A stretch of DNA of 64,000 nt from Plasmodium malariae. Lineage: Eukaryota > Apicomplexa > Aconoidasida > Haemosporida > Plasmodiidae. The position numbers and the translations under genes are program-made. The notes under the pieces were generated by a model that was not told the DNA's origin, ran no database searches, and was given only the letters and a program-made list of their open reading frames with translations. Every line of letters begins with the position of its first letter. The stretch's first letter is position 1. The DNA lies in assembly GCF_900090045.1 (NCBI RefSeq), contig NC_041788.1, positions 2,227,501-2,291,500 on the forward strand. Reading direction: 5' to 3'. This document shows, piece by piece, positions 1 through 12,781 of the stretch.

Positions 1-458
1 CGTATACGTACATGCATACTTACGTACATGCATACTTACATATATATTCACGTTGTAGGAATTTATTTTATTTTTTATTTTTTTATTATTCTCTTTTTTT
101 CTTTTTCTTTTTTTCTACCTCTATTTTTAAGTGTCCTTTGAGCGGAAGCTTTTACGTTTACGTATAGAGGAGTAAAAATACGTGCGTGTGAATTTGTAAA
201 TTTGTAAATTTGTAAGTTTGTAAGTTTGCACGTTATACGTAAAATTATAGAGCGGCACATGTATATTCTTATATATATATAGACGCACACACGCACGTAC
301 ATACATACATACATACATACATCTGTACACACCTCCGTACGCACATCTATACATCCATACATATAACATATCGTCATATAGCTGTGTGAAGAGGTCTAAG
401 GAACTACAGCTGTTTCACGTGTGCAAGAGAATAAAAATAAAATTCTTTGAGGTTTAAA
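1..458. other. 5' flank of PABP, no gene seen
   Basis: AT-rich flank with short tandem tracts: a degenerate 10-bp repeat (aaatttgtaa) at about 190-232 and a CATA tetranucleotide run at about 298-322. No convincing coding signal on either strand; open frames here only translate the simple repeats. It probably holds the promoter and 5' leader of the downstream gene, but no specific element can be named. Confidence 0.6.
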
Positions 459-3173
459 ATGATTGCTACCGGTACGAATATAATGCACCCAAGTTTTTCC
501 ACAGCGTCCCTTTATGTAGGCGATTTAAATGAAGATGTAACTGAAGCTGTATTGTATGAAATATTTAACACAGTTGGTCATGTATCATCAATAAGGGTTT
601 GTAGAGATAGTGTAACTAGGAAATCCTTAGGTTATGCTTATGTGAATTATCATAACTTAGCAGATGCAGAAAGAGCATTAGATACATTAAATTATACAAA
701 CATAAAAGGACAACCAGCAAGACTTATGTGGAGTCATAGAGATCCATCTTTAAGAAAAAGTGGTGCAGGTAATATTTTTGTAAAGAATTTAGATAAATCA
801 ATTGATAATAAAACCTTATTTGATACATTTAGTATGTTTGGAAATATATTATCATGTAAAGTAGCAACAGATGAATTCGGAAAGAGTAAGAGTTATGGTT
901 TTGTTCATTATGAAGATGAAGAAAGTGCAAAGGAAGCTATTGAAAAAGTGAATGGAATACAATTAGGATCGAAAAATGTATATGTAGGTCCATTTATTAA
1001 AAAATCAGAACGGGCTACAAATGATACGAAATTTACAAATTTGTATGTTAAGAATTTTCCAGATACAGTAACAGAAAATCATTTAAAGCAATTGTTTAGT
1101 CCATTTGGTGAAATAACATCAATGATTGTTAAGACGGATAATAAGAACAGGAAATTTTGTTTTGTTAATTATGCTGATGCAGAGAGTGCAAAAAACGCAA
1201 TGGATGTTTTGAACGGAAGGAAAATTACGGATGATGGTCAGATTGACAAGACTTATGATGCAAAAAAGGAGGAATCAGAAATTAGCAATAACATCAGTAG
1301 CAGCAATAACAATAACAGTAACGGTAATGACAGTAGTAGTACTACTGCAAATGCTACTTCTAGTAGTGGTGGTGAAGGTACCACCAATACAGAGGCGGCA
1401 GGTACCACTACTGCAAACAATAGCAATAATAATCTCTCGGGGCAACAGAATGCAAATGGAACGAATAACGTTACTAGTGCTGATGGTGGGGATGTAGGAG
1501 GTGCAGCAGGTATCTCAACTAGTACGACTAATGAAAACGGGAATAATAATGAAAGTGGTAGTGGCTCTAATAGTGGGAACAACACCAATAGTAATAATAA
1601 TAATAGTAGCAATAATAACAGTAGTGGTAATAATAATACTAATGGGAACAATAGCAATAACATCAGTAATGCTAATGGAAAGAAGGAAGGCGGCGGGGGT
1701 GTTTCTGCTTCATCGGAAAATGCAGATAACCCAAATATATTGTATGTTGGTCCACACCAATCAAGGGCAAGAAGACATGCTATTTTAAAAGCAAAATTTG
1801 ATAATTTGAATTTAGAAAATAAGAATAAACATCAAGGAGTAAATTTATATATAAAAAATTTGGATGATGCTATTGATGATCAAATGCTAAAGGAATTGTT
1901 CGAACCATATGGCACTATTACATCTGCTAAGGTAATGAGGGATGACAAGGAACAAAGTAAAGGATTCGGTTTTGTATGTTTCGGATCACAAGAAGAAGCA
2001 AATAAAGCAGTAACAGAAATGCATTTAAAAATAATTAATGGTAAACCTTTATATGTTGGTTTAGCTGAAAAAAGAGAACAACGTTTATCACGATTACAAC
2101 AAAGATTTCGTATGCATCCAATAAGACATCATATAAATAGTCCAATGAATTCACCTATGCAATATGCAAATCCACAATCTCCTCCATTACAGTTTAATCA
2201 AAATACTTTAAATTATGGAAGACCAGTTATTACTGCTTTTAATCAAAATAATTTAATATCATGGAGGCATCAACAAGCTGCTCAACAACAGGCTGTGCAT
2301 CAACAGGCAGCTCAACAACAAGCCGTTCATCAACAAGCAGCACAACAACAATTGAGTTTTAACACAAATTTAAGAGGGCAAATGAATCAAATGAGATTGT
2401 ATGCACAAAATAATTTAATGAATAATAATTTAAATCAGAATAAAGGCAACTCACAATTACATCATAATCAGCAATATGCAAATGCCTTGGCACAACAGAA
2501 TGGACAACAACAACAAAATTTAAATGTACCACCAGGTCAACATAGTGCTCAACAGTTACAACAGCAGCAGGGAAATAATCAGTTATTAAACAATAATATG
2601 AGAAATATGAATAATAGAGGAGGCGGAGGAGGAGGTAATAGGAATAATAATATGCCCAATATGAATAATATGGCTAATCCAAAACAGCAGATGCCTTTAA
2701 ATATGGTAGGAGCTAAACATAATGCTGCTCAGACGACTAATCATATAAATCATCAACCACAACAACAGGGTTCCTCTCAACAGCAACAGCAGCAACAAAA
2801 ATCGGCACAGCAAATTCAACAGGTAGCACAGAATGGCAATTTTAAGTTTACTGCACAAGCAAGAAATCGTATGGAATTACCAAATAAAAACTCAAATAAA
2901 ATAAATCCTATGAACAACATGAACGTAAATTTTAACAACAATTCGACGTTAACAGCTGCAGCATTAGCTTCTGCTCCTCCATCCATGCAAAAGCAAGTCC
3001 TTGGTGAAAATTTATTTCCTTTAGTTGCTAACTATCACCCCACGTTGGCTGGTAAAATTACCGGTATGATGTTGGAGATGGACAATTCGGAATTGCTCAT
3101 ATTACTGGAAAACGAAGAACAGCTTAAGAAAAAAATTGACGAAGCGCTTGTCGTTCTGCAGAAGGCAAAGTAG
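459..3173 (+). CDS. PABP: Polyadenylate-binding protein (PABP)
   Basis: Single exon, 904 residues from the ATG at 459; the frame extends 12 bases upstream but only to a TTG. Binds mRNA poly(A) tails in the cytoplasm and links them to translation and decay. RRM1 (about 13-90: LYVGDL, KSLGYAYVN), RRM2 (about 103-180: IFVKNL, KSYGFVHY), RRM3 (from about 193: LYVKNF, RKFCFVNY) and RRM4 (about 460-537: LYIKNL, KGFGFVCF) are visible, then a Gln/Asn-rich linker (about 545-830) and a C-terminal PABC/MLLE domain with KITGMMLEM near residue 870. A roughly 165-residue Asn/Ser/Gly insertion lies inside RRM3, before its last strand (ILYVG, about 425). About 640 residues is usual for the family, so the insertion and long linker explain the size. 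Identification is near certain. Confidence 0.97.
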   Translation: MIATGTNIMHPSFSTASLYVGDLNEDVTEAVLYEIFNTVGHVSSIRVCRDSVTRKSLGYAYVNYHNLADAERALDTLNYTNIKGQPARLMWSHRDPSLRKSGAGNIFVKNLDKSIDNKTLFDTFSMFGNILSCKVATDEFGKSKSYGFVHYEDEESAKEAIEKVNGIQLGSKNVYVGPFIKKSERATNDTKFTNLYVKNFPDTVTENHLKQLFSPFGEITSMIVKTDNKNRKFCFVNYADAESAKNAMDVLNGRKITDDGQIDKTYDAKKEESEISNNISSSNNNNSNGNDSSSTTANATSSSGGEGTTNTEAAGTTTANNSNNNLSGQQNANGTNNVTSADGGDVGGAAGISTSTTNENGNNNESGSGSNSGNNTNSNNNNSSNNNSSGNNNTNGNNSNNISNANGKKEGGGGVSASSENADNPNILYVGPHQSRARRHAILKAKFDNLNLENKNKHQGVNLYIKNLDDAIDDQMLKELFEPYGTITSAKVMRDDKEQSKGFGFVCFGSQEEANKAVTEMHLKIINGKPLYVGLAEKREQRLSRLQQRFRMHPIRHHINSPMNSPMQYANPQSPPLQFNQNTLNYGRPVITAFNQNNLISWRHQQAAQQQAVHQQAAQQQAVHQQAAQQQLSFNTNLRGQMNQMRLYAQNNLMNNNLNQNKGNSQLHHNQQYANALAQQNGQQQQNLNVPPGQHSAQQLQQQQGNNQLLNNNMRNMNNRGGGGGGNRNNNMPNMNNMANPKQQMPLNMVGAKHNAAQTTNHINHQPQQQGSSQQQQQQQKSAQQIQQVAQNGNFKFTAQARNRMELPNKNSNKINPMNNMNVNFNNNSTLTAAALASAPPSMQKQVLGENLFPLVANYHPTLAGKITGMMLEMDNSELLILLENEEQLKKKIDEALVVLQKAK

Positions 3174-3550
3174 AGGAAGAGTTGTAGGTCTGGAAAAAAG
3201 GCGCTCACAGTTTAAAGGAGAGCAGATCACGTGTAGGCACACATATATATTATACATACATCTAAATACATGCACACACATGTACATATGTTACATACGT
3301 GTGCGAGGAAAATTGTAAAAATATTTATGTGTTTTATGTTGTTGTATATATATATATATTTATATATATATATATCCATATACATATCTATATATACATA
3401 TCTATATATACATGTCTATATACATATATCTGTTTTTCACGTTTGCACAGAATATCTTATGCACTCATCCCTTATACTTATTTTTGTATACAATAAAAAA
3501 TAGAGTAACAAATTTATGAGGCAGTTGTAAACATATTTTTCTACATATAG

Positions 3551-3588
<38 letters not shown>

Positions 3589-3880
3589 TAAACATTCAAA
3601 GAAACATTTAAATAAACATTTTTGTGTTTAACAGAAAAGAAAAAAAAAAGGAATAATAATAATAATATTAGTAATAGTAGTAGCAGTAATAATATTAGTA
3701 ATAATAATAATATTAGTAATAGTAGTAGCAGTAATAATAACAGTAACAATAATATTAGTAATAATAATAAAACTTAATAGAATAGCAAAATATTACAACA
3801 AAATAACAACAGTTTAATATACTATTCCAACCAAAATAAAAAAATTTGTGTGTACAGAAAAAAACGGAAAAATAGTTGCA

Positions 3881-3911
<31 letters not shown>

Positions 3912-5817
3912 TTTTTGTTATATTTAATGGTATATACATTTAATTAATTTTGGAAGTAATGCATTTTATGCAAAGAAACGCTATTTACGTATACGTATTA
4001 TACATGTATATTTATTATTTATGTGTCTGGTGTCTAATTTTTTTTCCACATGTAAATTGTATGTATATATATATTCATATATACATAAATATAATATCCA
4101 TATTATCTATATTTTACATTTTTCCCTTGAATTATTTTATTTTTTTTAATTTTAATCTTTTCAAAAAGAGGCTTTAGTTGTGTGTATTTGAACAGTATTG
4201 ACGAATATCTTATAAAATTCACTTAATTATTGTAATATTACACTTTACATAATACAAATAAGAAAAAATAAAGAGATTTATAAAGCCTTAAAATATTAAA
4301 TGTGCGTCTATTGTGTATATTTTGAGCATATTTATATATACTTATATAAATGGGATAAATGGGAAAGGTATTATAGTTTTGTGTATGTATTGTTCCAATA
4401 ATGTACCTTTGAGACTTATTTACGATGCGGTATAATAAGTTAAAGAATAATAAGTATATGAAAAAACGAAAAAAATATGGTTATAATGCTTTAAGAAGCT
4501 GTAATGTGCACAACTCTATGCCTTTATATGCCTTTTATCATTGTTCACATTTTGGAAAATTTTGTATTCTGTTATATTTCATATCATAATAAATTATATG
4601 AAATTACGAAGAAACAATTTTTTGAAGAATGGAGAAATAAATAAAGTGTTAAATGTACATATAAAATACTACATTTTTTATAAATTTTTTATAAAAAATA
4701 GAAAAAGTCTAAAAGGAATGAATATACATAAAATTGAAATTTGATGCTATTAGTGACGAATTTTAAAATTTTTTTGTTGTACATTTTTTTGTTTTTCTCT
4801 TTCCCTTTACATTTCTAATTATGATATTACTGTAATTTTCTACATATGTAACCACATTAATAGGTATCGCATACATATCATTAGATAAATATATAACTAC
4901 TACGCTCAAGTGCGTCAAGAGAACCTTGTTAACATTTCGTATTAAAACTATACTTCTAAAATGAAAAGAGAAAATTCTTAAAATAAAAATACACATATGT
5001 ATATAAATATGTACACAAGGTATAGTTAATAAAAAATTACTTTCCATCAAATATAGTTCAAAAAATTCTATTCTCCCTCCCCCCTCTTCCTCCTATATAG
5101 CTATAATGTTGCTCTTTTACATCGATAAAAAAAAAAAAAAAAAAAATATTGTGTGCAACTCAAATCAATTATGTATATAAAAATGGTATTGTACATAATA
5201 ATAATATACAACAGTCAAATTATGCAGAGCGTAAATCTACAAAGAATAATATTTTTTAATTTAAGAAAAAACGAAAAGGATTTCTATGAAGCAAGAATTT
5301 ATTCATAATGATAATTTATAAAGATATATATAATGAAAATAAGTAACACAGTCATTTTACATAATGTTAAAAAAGCATCGTTATCTTATTTGATTCCATT
5401 TAAAAATTTTTGTAAATTTGACATGTATATATATGTGTATACACATATATAATATTTTTAATTTATCATTCTGATGCTACAAAGAAGCTTTATCAATATA
5501 GTTATCATTTATCGTTACATTTAACATCAGCTAAATTGTGTATATTTTAAAAGGTACTCTTAAAAATATATTGTAATAATATGATTGAATAAAACATAGT
5601 AAACATGGAATAAAACATAGTAAACATGGAATAAAACATAGTAAACACAGAATAAAACAAACATTATGATCAGCACGCTAAAAGAAAATGTATTAGTGAT
5701 GTTATAGTATACCTATCATATTTAAGAAAAACTGCAAAAAAAAATGTTAACATGCTTTAACGGACAGTACATTATATACATATATAAACCATTAGCATAA
5801 ATGCATAGTAGCATATT

Positions 5818-5859
<42 letters not shown>

Positions 5860-6358
5860 GTAATGTACAGCTGAAAAATACCAAAAAAAAATTGTGCAAA
5901 ATGGTAATAAATAAAACATTTCCTGTTCAGGAAAAAAAAAAAAATTAAATAATAAAATTAAAATAAAATATGTTATGTGGCGTGACGTTAAGAGATGTAA
6001 TGTAATGTTAACTGATGAGATGACTTGTTCATATTAAATTAAAATTTTTAACTACAAACTAAAATTTAATAAATTGAAGCATATGTAATGTATAAAATGT
6101 CACAAAACTGTAACGAAATATAATATGAATAATAAGGTACACTACTTCATGTATATTCCCGCTTTACTTTTGAGCAACTCATTGTAAAATTTTTACCTTT
6201 TTTTTTTTTTAAAAAAGTATTAAAAGTTCAGAAAAAAAAGAATAAATAAAAAAAAAAAAAAAAAGGAACAAAAGCGAACAGAAATCAGAACAAACAAAAG
6301 GATAGAGGATGCGTAATATCATAATATATACCTATTTACATTTTTTATAAAATATAAA
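3174..6358. other. Intergenic region between PABP and UTP18-like gene
   Basis: About 3.2 kb without a gene I can support. It contains a poly(A) run near 3557-3581, AAT-type triplet repeats at about 3650-3775, (AT)n tracts near 3883-3902 and 5819-5858, and a 21-bp direct repeat (aataaaacatagtaaacatg) of three to four copies at about 5587-5655. Open frames here translate AT-rich repeats and show no conserved protein features. Confidence 0.6.
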
Positions 6359-8506
6359 ATGAATTACTCTATTTTTGAAGGTGATGATTTCATAATAACT
6401 GAATCTTTCTCGAGTAACGATGATGATGATGATGATGAAAATGAGGAAAAGCAAGAAAAGCAAGAAAAGCTAGAAAAAAAAAAAAGAAAAATAATTAATG
6501 ATAAAAACAATTTGACAGCTAAAATAAATAAGGATATTTTTAAAGCGCAGGATAATAATAATAATAAGCTGCAGAAGAAATTTCCCAATAATGATGACGT
6601 GAATGATGCAACATCTACTAGAGAAGACGAATCATATGAAATTAAAAATAATGGTCATTTACATAAAGAAGTAAATAGTAATAATGAAACGGAGGATTAT
6701 TTCAATTTTGAAAACTATTTACACAGCGCCAATGATATATATGAGATAGGGGGGGAAAAAGAAGGGAACAATAAGAAAGTAAGGAAAAAGGTAGGAAAAG
6801 GCTCTAATAAAGTATGGTATGATTCAGATGACGATGTAGAAGATGGCTGGGTAGACCAAGTAGAGAACGAAATGAAAGAGATTCAACTTGAAGGTGAAGA
6901 AGTATGCGAAGAAACAGACGAAGAAGACGAAAAAGACGAAGAAGACGAAAAAGACGAAGAAGACCGAAGTGACAACTTTGTTGAAGAAAATGAACTTGAA
7001 GAAAATAATTTAATTAAGAATGAAGAGAAAGAAAATATTTTTGAAGAATATATTGAAAATGTACAAGTAGAAGATTTTGAAAAAGATGAAAACGATACAT
7101 CCTCTAAACTTATAACGGATGATATTTACGTCTTCGATGATAAAGCAGTTGATTCACATATACGTTATAAGAGAAGAAGAAATAAAGTAAATGAAAAGAA
7201 TATATTTCTAAAATACCATTTACAAAATTTTACTTTTTCCCATGTAGATGAAAAAAAAATAAAACAGATAGTTTCTGTACCAAAGAAAAACTTGATACTA
7301 CCTGTGTATAATTATAATTTATATATACTCCAATATAAAGATAAACAGTTAAATATTTCAAAAAAAATATCATTAAATAGACCAATTAAATATGCTGAAG
7401 AATATAATGGAAATGTATACATGTTATCTCGCGATAACTTCTCTCGAAATTACAACTTAGAAAAGGGGTAAAAAAAAAAAAAAATAGTTCACATGCAAAT
7501 AGATGTACAAATACATATACATGTATTTCATATATCTGTGAATCCTTTATTTTTGTGTTAATATCACCTCAAACGTTTGTAATCCTCTTTACGGGTACAA
7601 TTATTCAGTACTGTATGCAAAGGAAACAGAGCACACGTGCGAGTGAAATTGTGATATTAGCCTTAATTTTAATACATAAATGAATGTAAATATTACAGAT
7701 ATGTACGTACGTGCAAACGTACATGCAAATGAACGTACCTAGATACTTAAACAGTCACACAACTATATACATGTGATCATGCGTGTGCTTATTTTTTTTT
7801 TTTTCGTAGAATTGTGTATAAAAACCGGATCCACGATATGCCAAGGACATCAAAACCAAAGGAAATAAAATTTTTTGATAATAACAACAGTGACAATAAC
7901 AAAGAGGATTTAAACACACATATATTTTCCTTATCATTTAGTGGGTGTGGTAAGATAAATGTGTACGATTCAAGATGTTATGAAACTATTAAAACATTTG
8001 AAATGGATAGTAAATATATAGGTATGAATTTCCACAAAAGAACGAATAGTTTATTTGCTATAGATAATAAGGGTTATTTATATAATTGGTGTTTAAATAC
8101 AAATAAATTAGTTAATAAATTGGTTGACAATTATTCCATATTTCCATCTTTTTTAAATGTATATAATGATTATTTAGTAACATGTTCATATAACGGCTTT
8201 CTTAATTTATTTAATATTAATAATTTGAATGAACCTATTAAAAGTTTCAAAAATTTGACGCTCCGAATTGATAATGCAATATTTAATCCTTCCCATAACT
8301 GTTTATTATATTATACAAGTCTTTTAAAAAATGGAATTAAGATAATAGATTTAAAAACAAATTATATATATTGTAACGTACCTTGGTTTTACTCAAATAA
8401 AAAATGTAATGTATATGCTGCTAATTTTTTCAACAATGGAAATAGCCTATGTTTTGCTGTTAAGCCAACATCTTTTTATGTGTATGATATTTTGAGCAGC
8501 GATTAA
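6359..8506 (+). CDS. UTP18: U3 snoRNP protein UTP18-like (WD40)
   Basis: Two exons, 6359-7467 and 7810-8506, giving about 601 residues. The donor lies in aagggG|gtaaaa-type sequence (exon ends 7467) and the acceptor is ttttcgtag at 7801-7809; exon 1 leaves two bases (gg) and exon 2 supplies the third. UTP18 is a nucleolar component of the SSU processome that matures 18S rRNA. Residues 1-230 are acidic low complexity, including an E/D/K run near 180-205. The C-terminal half carries degenerate WD40 blades: KINVYDSR, YNGFLNLFNI, FKNLTLRIDNAIFNP followed by KNGIKIIDL and a conserved Trp-containing segment, the order expected of UTP18 C-termini. A generic WD40 protein is the main alternative. Intron 7468-7809 holds only AT-rich filler. 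Confidence 0.72.
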
Positions 8507-10004
8507 TTCCCCCCCTCCCCCTCCCACTTGGTTGGCAATTATACGGCATATTGTAAGGCGATGCACAGAGCTGTATTGTGCTGTATTATATTGTGTTATA
8601 TTATGCTACATTGTATTACATTTGATTATATTGTACGGTATTATGTTGTATTATTTTATTTTATATTTTTTTTTTTTTTTTTTTGTGGCTTAAAACTAAT
8701 GCAACTTTGTTTTTTTTTCCTTTTTTTTTTTTTTTTTTTTTTTTTTTCAATTCATTTACCATTTCTTTGCACTTTGTCTTTTTCATCATAAATAACTCTG
8801 TATTTGTATTGCTTTTAAATCTACATATATTCAAAGGTTATAATAATATCTTTTTTATTTGTTAAATAATTTATTACTACATAATTAAACATTTTATAAC
8901 TTAACATTATTAACAGGCAAAGGAAAAAAAAAAAAAATAATATATAATTCATTTTAACCCTCTTATTTTGCTTATTGCGTGTTCTTGTGCATTTACATAA
9001 TGGTGTATAAAAAATATTTGAAAATATTTCCATTTGGAAAAAGAAGAAAAAATATATTAAGTATAAGATAAAAGGAACATATTTATTTTTTCCCTATTTT
9101 TCTGCCTTTTTTTTTATAAGCAATTATTTCTTATTGTGAAAAGAGGAAAATGTGTTTTATCAGGCGTATAAATGGGAGCTTTTGTACAAACGATTTGCAT
9201 TTTCAGCATATTCTTTTGTCGAATATTTTAATATACCATCATTGATGTATTAATGTTGTGTGGTGTAGTCCTATATTTTAAAATTTTGTAAGAGGTGAAT
9301 ATATTTTTTTATTTTTATTTTTTACTTTTTTGATACACACGTTTTTGTCAAAAATTTCAAGCGATCACACTGCATTTAATGAAATGTAATCGAATATAAG
9401 TAATATTGTTGTGCGGAATTTTACAAAAGTATTTTCTGTTGTTACTTCGGTTTTTCTATTTTTAAAAATACCCGGCTGAGTTAATTTACACACGCGCACA
9501 CTTACACTTAAGTATACATTATGTGCATATATTTATATATATATTTACGTATATATTTATTCCTATATATTTGTACACACTGGAGTATAACTAAATAGCC
9601 ACACGATAAGGGGCAAAAATCCGTGTGTAGTGCAAATTTTCACTTCATATAAAACTTGCGTAAAAAAGATGAACGGAAAGGTCTTTATACAAACTGGTTC
9701 AACTAGAGAAATGATTTTTTTTTTTTTTTTTTTTTCACGTATTTTATAAAATAATTTTAATTCTTTGAAACATTCTAGCAACTTTTTTATTATTCATTAT
9801 ATGAAGTAGGGGTAAAATTTTACGGAGTTCTATTTTCATTTCATTAGTTAATTATTTATTTTATTATATTTCCCCCTACTGTGTTTTAATTTAAATAAAA
9901 GGATACAAATCGGAATTTTGTTAAATTTTCGGTTATCAGCAGGGCATGGAACATCGCGCTCATTTTATTTTATTTTTTTATTTTGTCAGTTTTATATTAT
10001 TTTG

Positions 10005-10225
10005 CCGTATTTACTAATTTGCCATATTTACTAATTTGCCGTATTTACTAATTTGCGTATTTATTAATTTGCCGTATTTACTAATTTGCGTATTTACTAA
10101 TTTGCCGTATTTACTAATTTGCGTATTTACTAATTTGCCGTATTTACTATTTTGCCGTATTTACTATTTTGCTAGTATTTACTATTTTGCTAGTATTTAC
10201 TATTTTGGGAATATATTGCTAATAT
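10005..10225. repeat. Minisatellite, about 14-17 bp unit
   Basis: Tandem degenerate copies of tatttactaatttgcc(g) and the shortened form tatttactattttgc, roughly fourteen units, in the long region between the UTP18-like gene and ASF1. Unit length varies because single bases are gained or lost, which breaks any reading frame. No gene overlaps it. Confidence 0.85.
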
Positions 10226-10659
10226 TTTGCTAGTATTTAAAAAAAAAATTTCCTTCGTTATCAGTGTTTTGTGTAAATACCATAACACACTAGAAAGAGC
10301 AACTTCATTTTCTTCATTTTTTTTATTTTTTATAATTTACATTTTACTTTTACATTATGTGACAGAACTTTTTTTTTTTTTTTTCTTTTTTTTTAAATTC
10401 AATAAAATATCCTTTTAGTAAAGAACACAAAAACATATTCACAAACGTATGTTCCTTAAATAAGTAAATAAGTTTGCTTATTGTTATTATTTTTCAATTT
10501 TTATTTTTTTCGTAATTTTCATTTTACGCGTTTTACTTCATGCGTGTTTTTCCATTTACGCATTTTGCCACTCACGTATTATTCACCTCTACGCATGTTA
10601 CGCATTTTCCTTTTTCTGTATTTTTTTCCAAATTTTTTATATATATATTTTTCCATTTT

Positions 10660-10812
10660 TTAATATTCTTTTTTCCATTCTTTAATATTCTTTTTTCCAT
10701 TCTTTAATATATTTTTTTCCATTCTTTAATATATTTTTTTCCATTCTTTAATATATTTTTTTCTCCATTCTTTAATATATTTTTTTCCATTCTTTAATAT
10801 ATTTTTTCATCA
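10660..10812. repeat. Minisatellite, about 22 bp unit
   Basis: About seven copies of tttttccattctttaatata in a T-rich strand-biased block. Copies differ mostly in T-run length. It is non-coding and lies about 0.7 kb upstream of the ASF1 start. Confidence 0.85.
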
Positions 10813-11074
10813 TTTATTTATATTCTTTTTTTCCTTTTTATTTTTTTTTTTTTGTATTTATTTTCTTCCCATCAATATTGTATTTTTTTTCATTTTCCTC
10901 TATTATATGTTAATTTTATATTTTCCATTTTTGGGCTGATGATTTTTATGTGCATGGTACAAAAATGAGGTGAATGAAATTAAGGCACTACTTTATACAC
11001 ATTTAATTTATGATTGCTTGTTACTACTCATATTATTATCCCCTCATTTTATCGTTAATTTTGTTATGACTTCG

Positions 11075-11392
11075 TTTAATTTCATTTATTTATTTGTTAT
11101 GTTTATTAATTTGTTAGGTTTATTAATTTGTTATGTTTGTTTACTTGTTATATATATTTATTTGTTATGCTTATTAATTTGTTATGTTTACTTACTTGTT
11201 ATATATATTTATTTGTTATATTTACTTATTTGTTATATTTACTTATTTGTTATATTTACTTATTTGTTATATTTACTTATTTGTTATGTTTACTTACTTG
11301 TTATATATATTTATTTGTTATATTTATTTATTTGTTATATTTATTTATTTGTTATATTTATTTATTTGTTATATTTATTTGTTTAATTTATT
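11075..11392. repeat. Minisatellite, 15 bp unit (tatttgttatattta)
   Basis: About twenty 15-bp copies with substitutions such as tgttatg and acttgtt. Because 15 is a multiple of three, all forward frames stay open and translate as Leu/Tyr/Ile/Cys repeats that look like membrane segments; these are artefacts. It ends about 120 bases before the ASF1 ATG. Confidence 0.88.
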
Positions 11393-11513
11393 TTTTTAAG
11401 CAGGTATAAGTTGAAGTTTTCATTAGCCAAATAAATTTTTGTCGTTTTTAAGGATTTTTTTTTTTTATATTGCCTTTTATATATTTTCGTTATTTAAAAA
11501 AAAAAAAAAAAAA

Positions 11514-12781
11514 ATGTCTGAAGTAAATGTAACAAAAGTAATAGTGAATAATCCAATATGTGATATACTAGACCCATTTGTTTTCACTATTGAGTTTGAA
11601 GCTTTAAACAAATTAGAAGCCGATCTTGAATGGAAAATTTTTTACATTTCAGCTGTTAATAATGAAGGGGAGAGTAATCAAGATATTGAACTAGATAACA
11701 TTTTCTTGGGGCCAATCGAAAGAGGAGTAATGATGTTTGATTATGCAGTTAACCCTCCGGATTATAAAAATGTAAATCCTTAGCAAATTAATGAACTAGT
11801 GAATTTGCATGTTCATAAATGAGGGGAGCCAATCATGCAAAAAATGCGTAGCATAAAAAGGGGAAAAAATATAACGCGATGGAGTTATGGTGCAATGCCA
11901 CAATGATGCAATGACGTTATAACCTGATAACATGAATAAAAGCTGGCTAATTTTAAAAAATTCAAATATTCACCATGTTGCGTATTTTCTCGTTCGTATA
12001 ATTCTCCATCTGCGTGTGCACATAGTGTAATGTACTAGTATCACGAGTGCAAGTTGTATTTTCCTTATTTAAAAAATTTTTTTTTTTTTTTTTTTATTTT
12101 TTTTTCCCCTTTTTTTTTATATTTTTTTTTCCCTTTTTTTTTTTATTTTTTTCCCCCCTTTTTCAGATGGATATAGATAGTGTGTTAGGTCTACAAGCAA
12201 TACTTATTTCGGCTAACTACAAAGAGAAGGAATTCATCAGAATTGCATATTACATGAATTCGTTTTACAAAGATGTGGAATTAAGGGAAAAACCACCAGC
12301 TGTGCCACAATACGATAAAATATGTCGACACATATTTGTTGAAAATCCTCGAATTGTAAAATTTAGTATATGTTGGAATTCAGGAGAAAAAGATGATTTC
12401 AAAGAATTTGATAAAGATAATGAAAAAATAGAATTATTTAATTGCTCTAAGGTGAATGAACAAAATGAAAGTAACTCAAATGTAACCAATCAGTCTACTC
12501 AAGACAATATATTAATTTCGAACATTAACCATAATGAGAACAGCAACTATGCCAGTAGCAATACGAACAGCAATGACGGCTATGGAAATACAATTAGTAA
12601 CAATGGTAATAACAACAGCATTCAAAATATATTTTTTCATAACGATGTTATAAACAATAATTTTAACGACAACAACTTTTTAAAGAATAACCAACTACCA
12701 ACCGATTTAGATAAATGCGAAATTTTTAACGCAAATATAAACGGAATTAGTAGAATTACTATAGATAATAAAAACTTATAG
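11514..12781 (+). CDS. ASF1: Histone chaperone ASF1
   Basis: Two exons, 11514-11771 and 12167-12781, joined in phase 0 (aaaaat|gtaaat donor, tttttcag|atggat acceptor), about 290 residues. ASF1 carries H3-H4 dimers for nucleosome assembly and exchange in the nucleus. The conserved immunoglobulin-like core occupies residues 1-130: an N-terminal strand (VTKVIVNNPICDILDPFVF), LEADLEWKIFYI, IFLGPIERGVMMF, then across the junction QAILISANYKEKEFIRIAYY. After about residue 150 there is an Asn-rich tail of some 140 residues, whereas many ASF1 tails are short or acidic. The upstream in-frame extension has no ATG before 11514 apart from poly(T)-derived codons, so 11514 is preferred. Intron 11772-12166 ends in a long T/C tract. 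Confidence 0.95.

Larger units (their letters stand above)
8507..11513. other. Repeat-rich intergenic region upstream of ASF1
   Basis: About 3 kb without a supported gene. It is dominated by poly(T) runs and three minisatellite blocks: a Tttgccgtatttactaa family at about 10005-10225, a 22-bp tttaatatatttttttccat family at about 10660-10810, and a 15-bp tatttgttatattta family at about 11075-11390. Long hydrophobic open frames across these blocks are repeat translations. Confidence 0.6.

Noticed and set aside
1253..1663. Poly-Leu frame antisense to PABP (and similar ones antisense to Asn/Gln tracts elsewhere)
   Set aside because: Reverse complement of Asn/Ser codons in a firmly identified gene.
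10970..11409. Leu/Tyr/Ile/Cys-rich membrane-like proteins before ASF1
   Set aside because: All three forward frames are open over the same 15-bp repeat, so openness carries no coding evidence.
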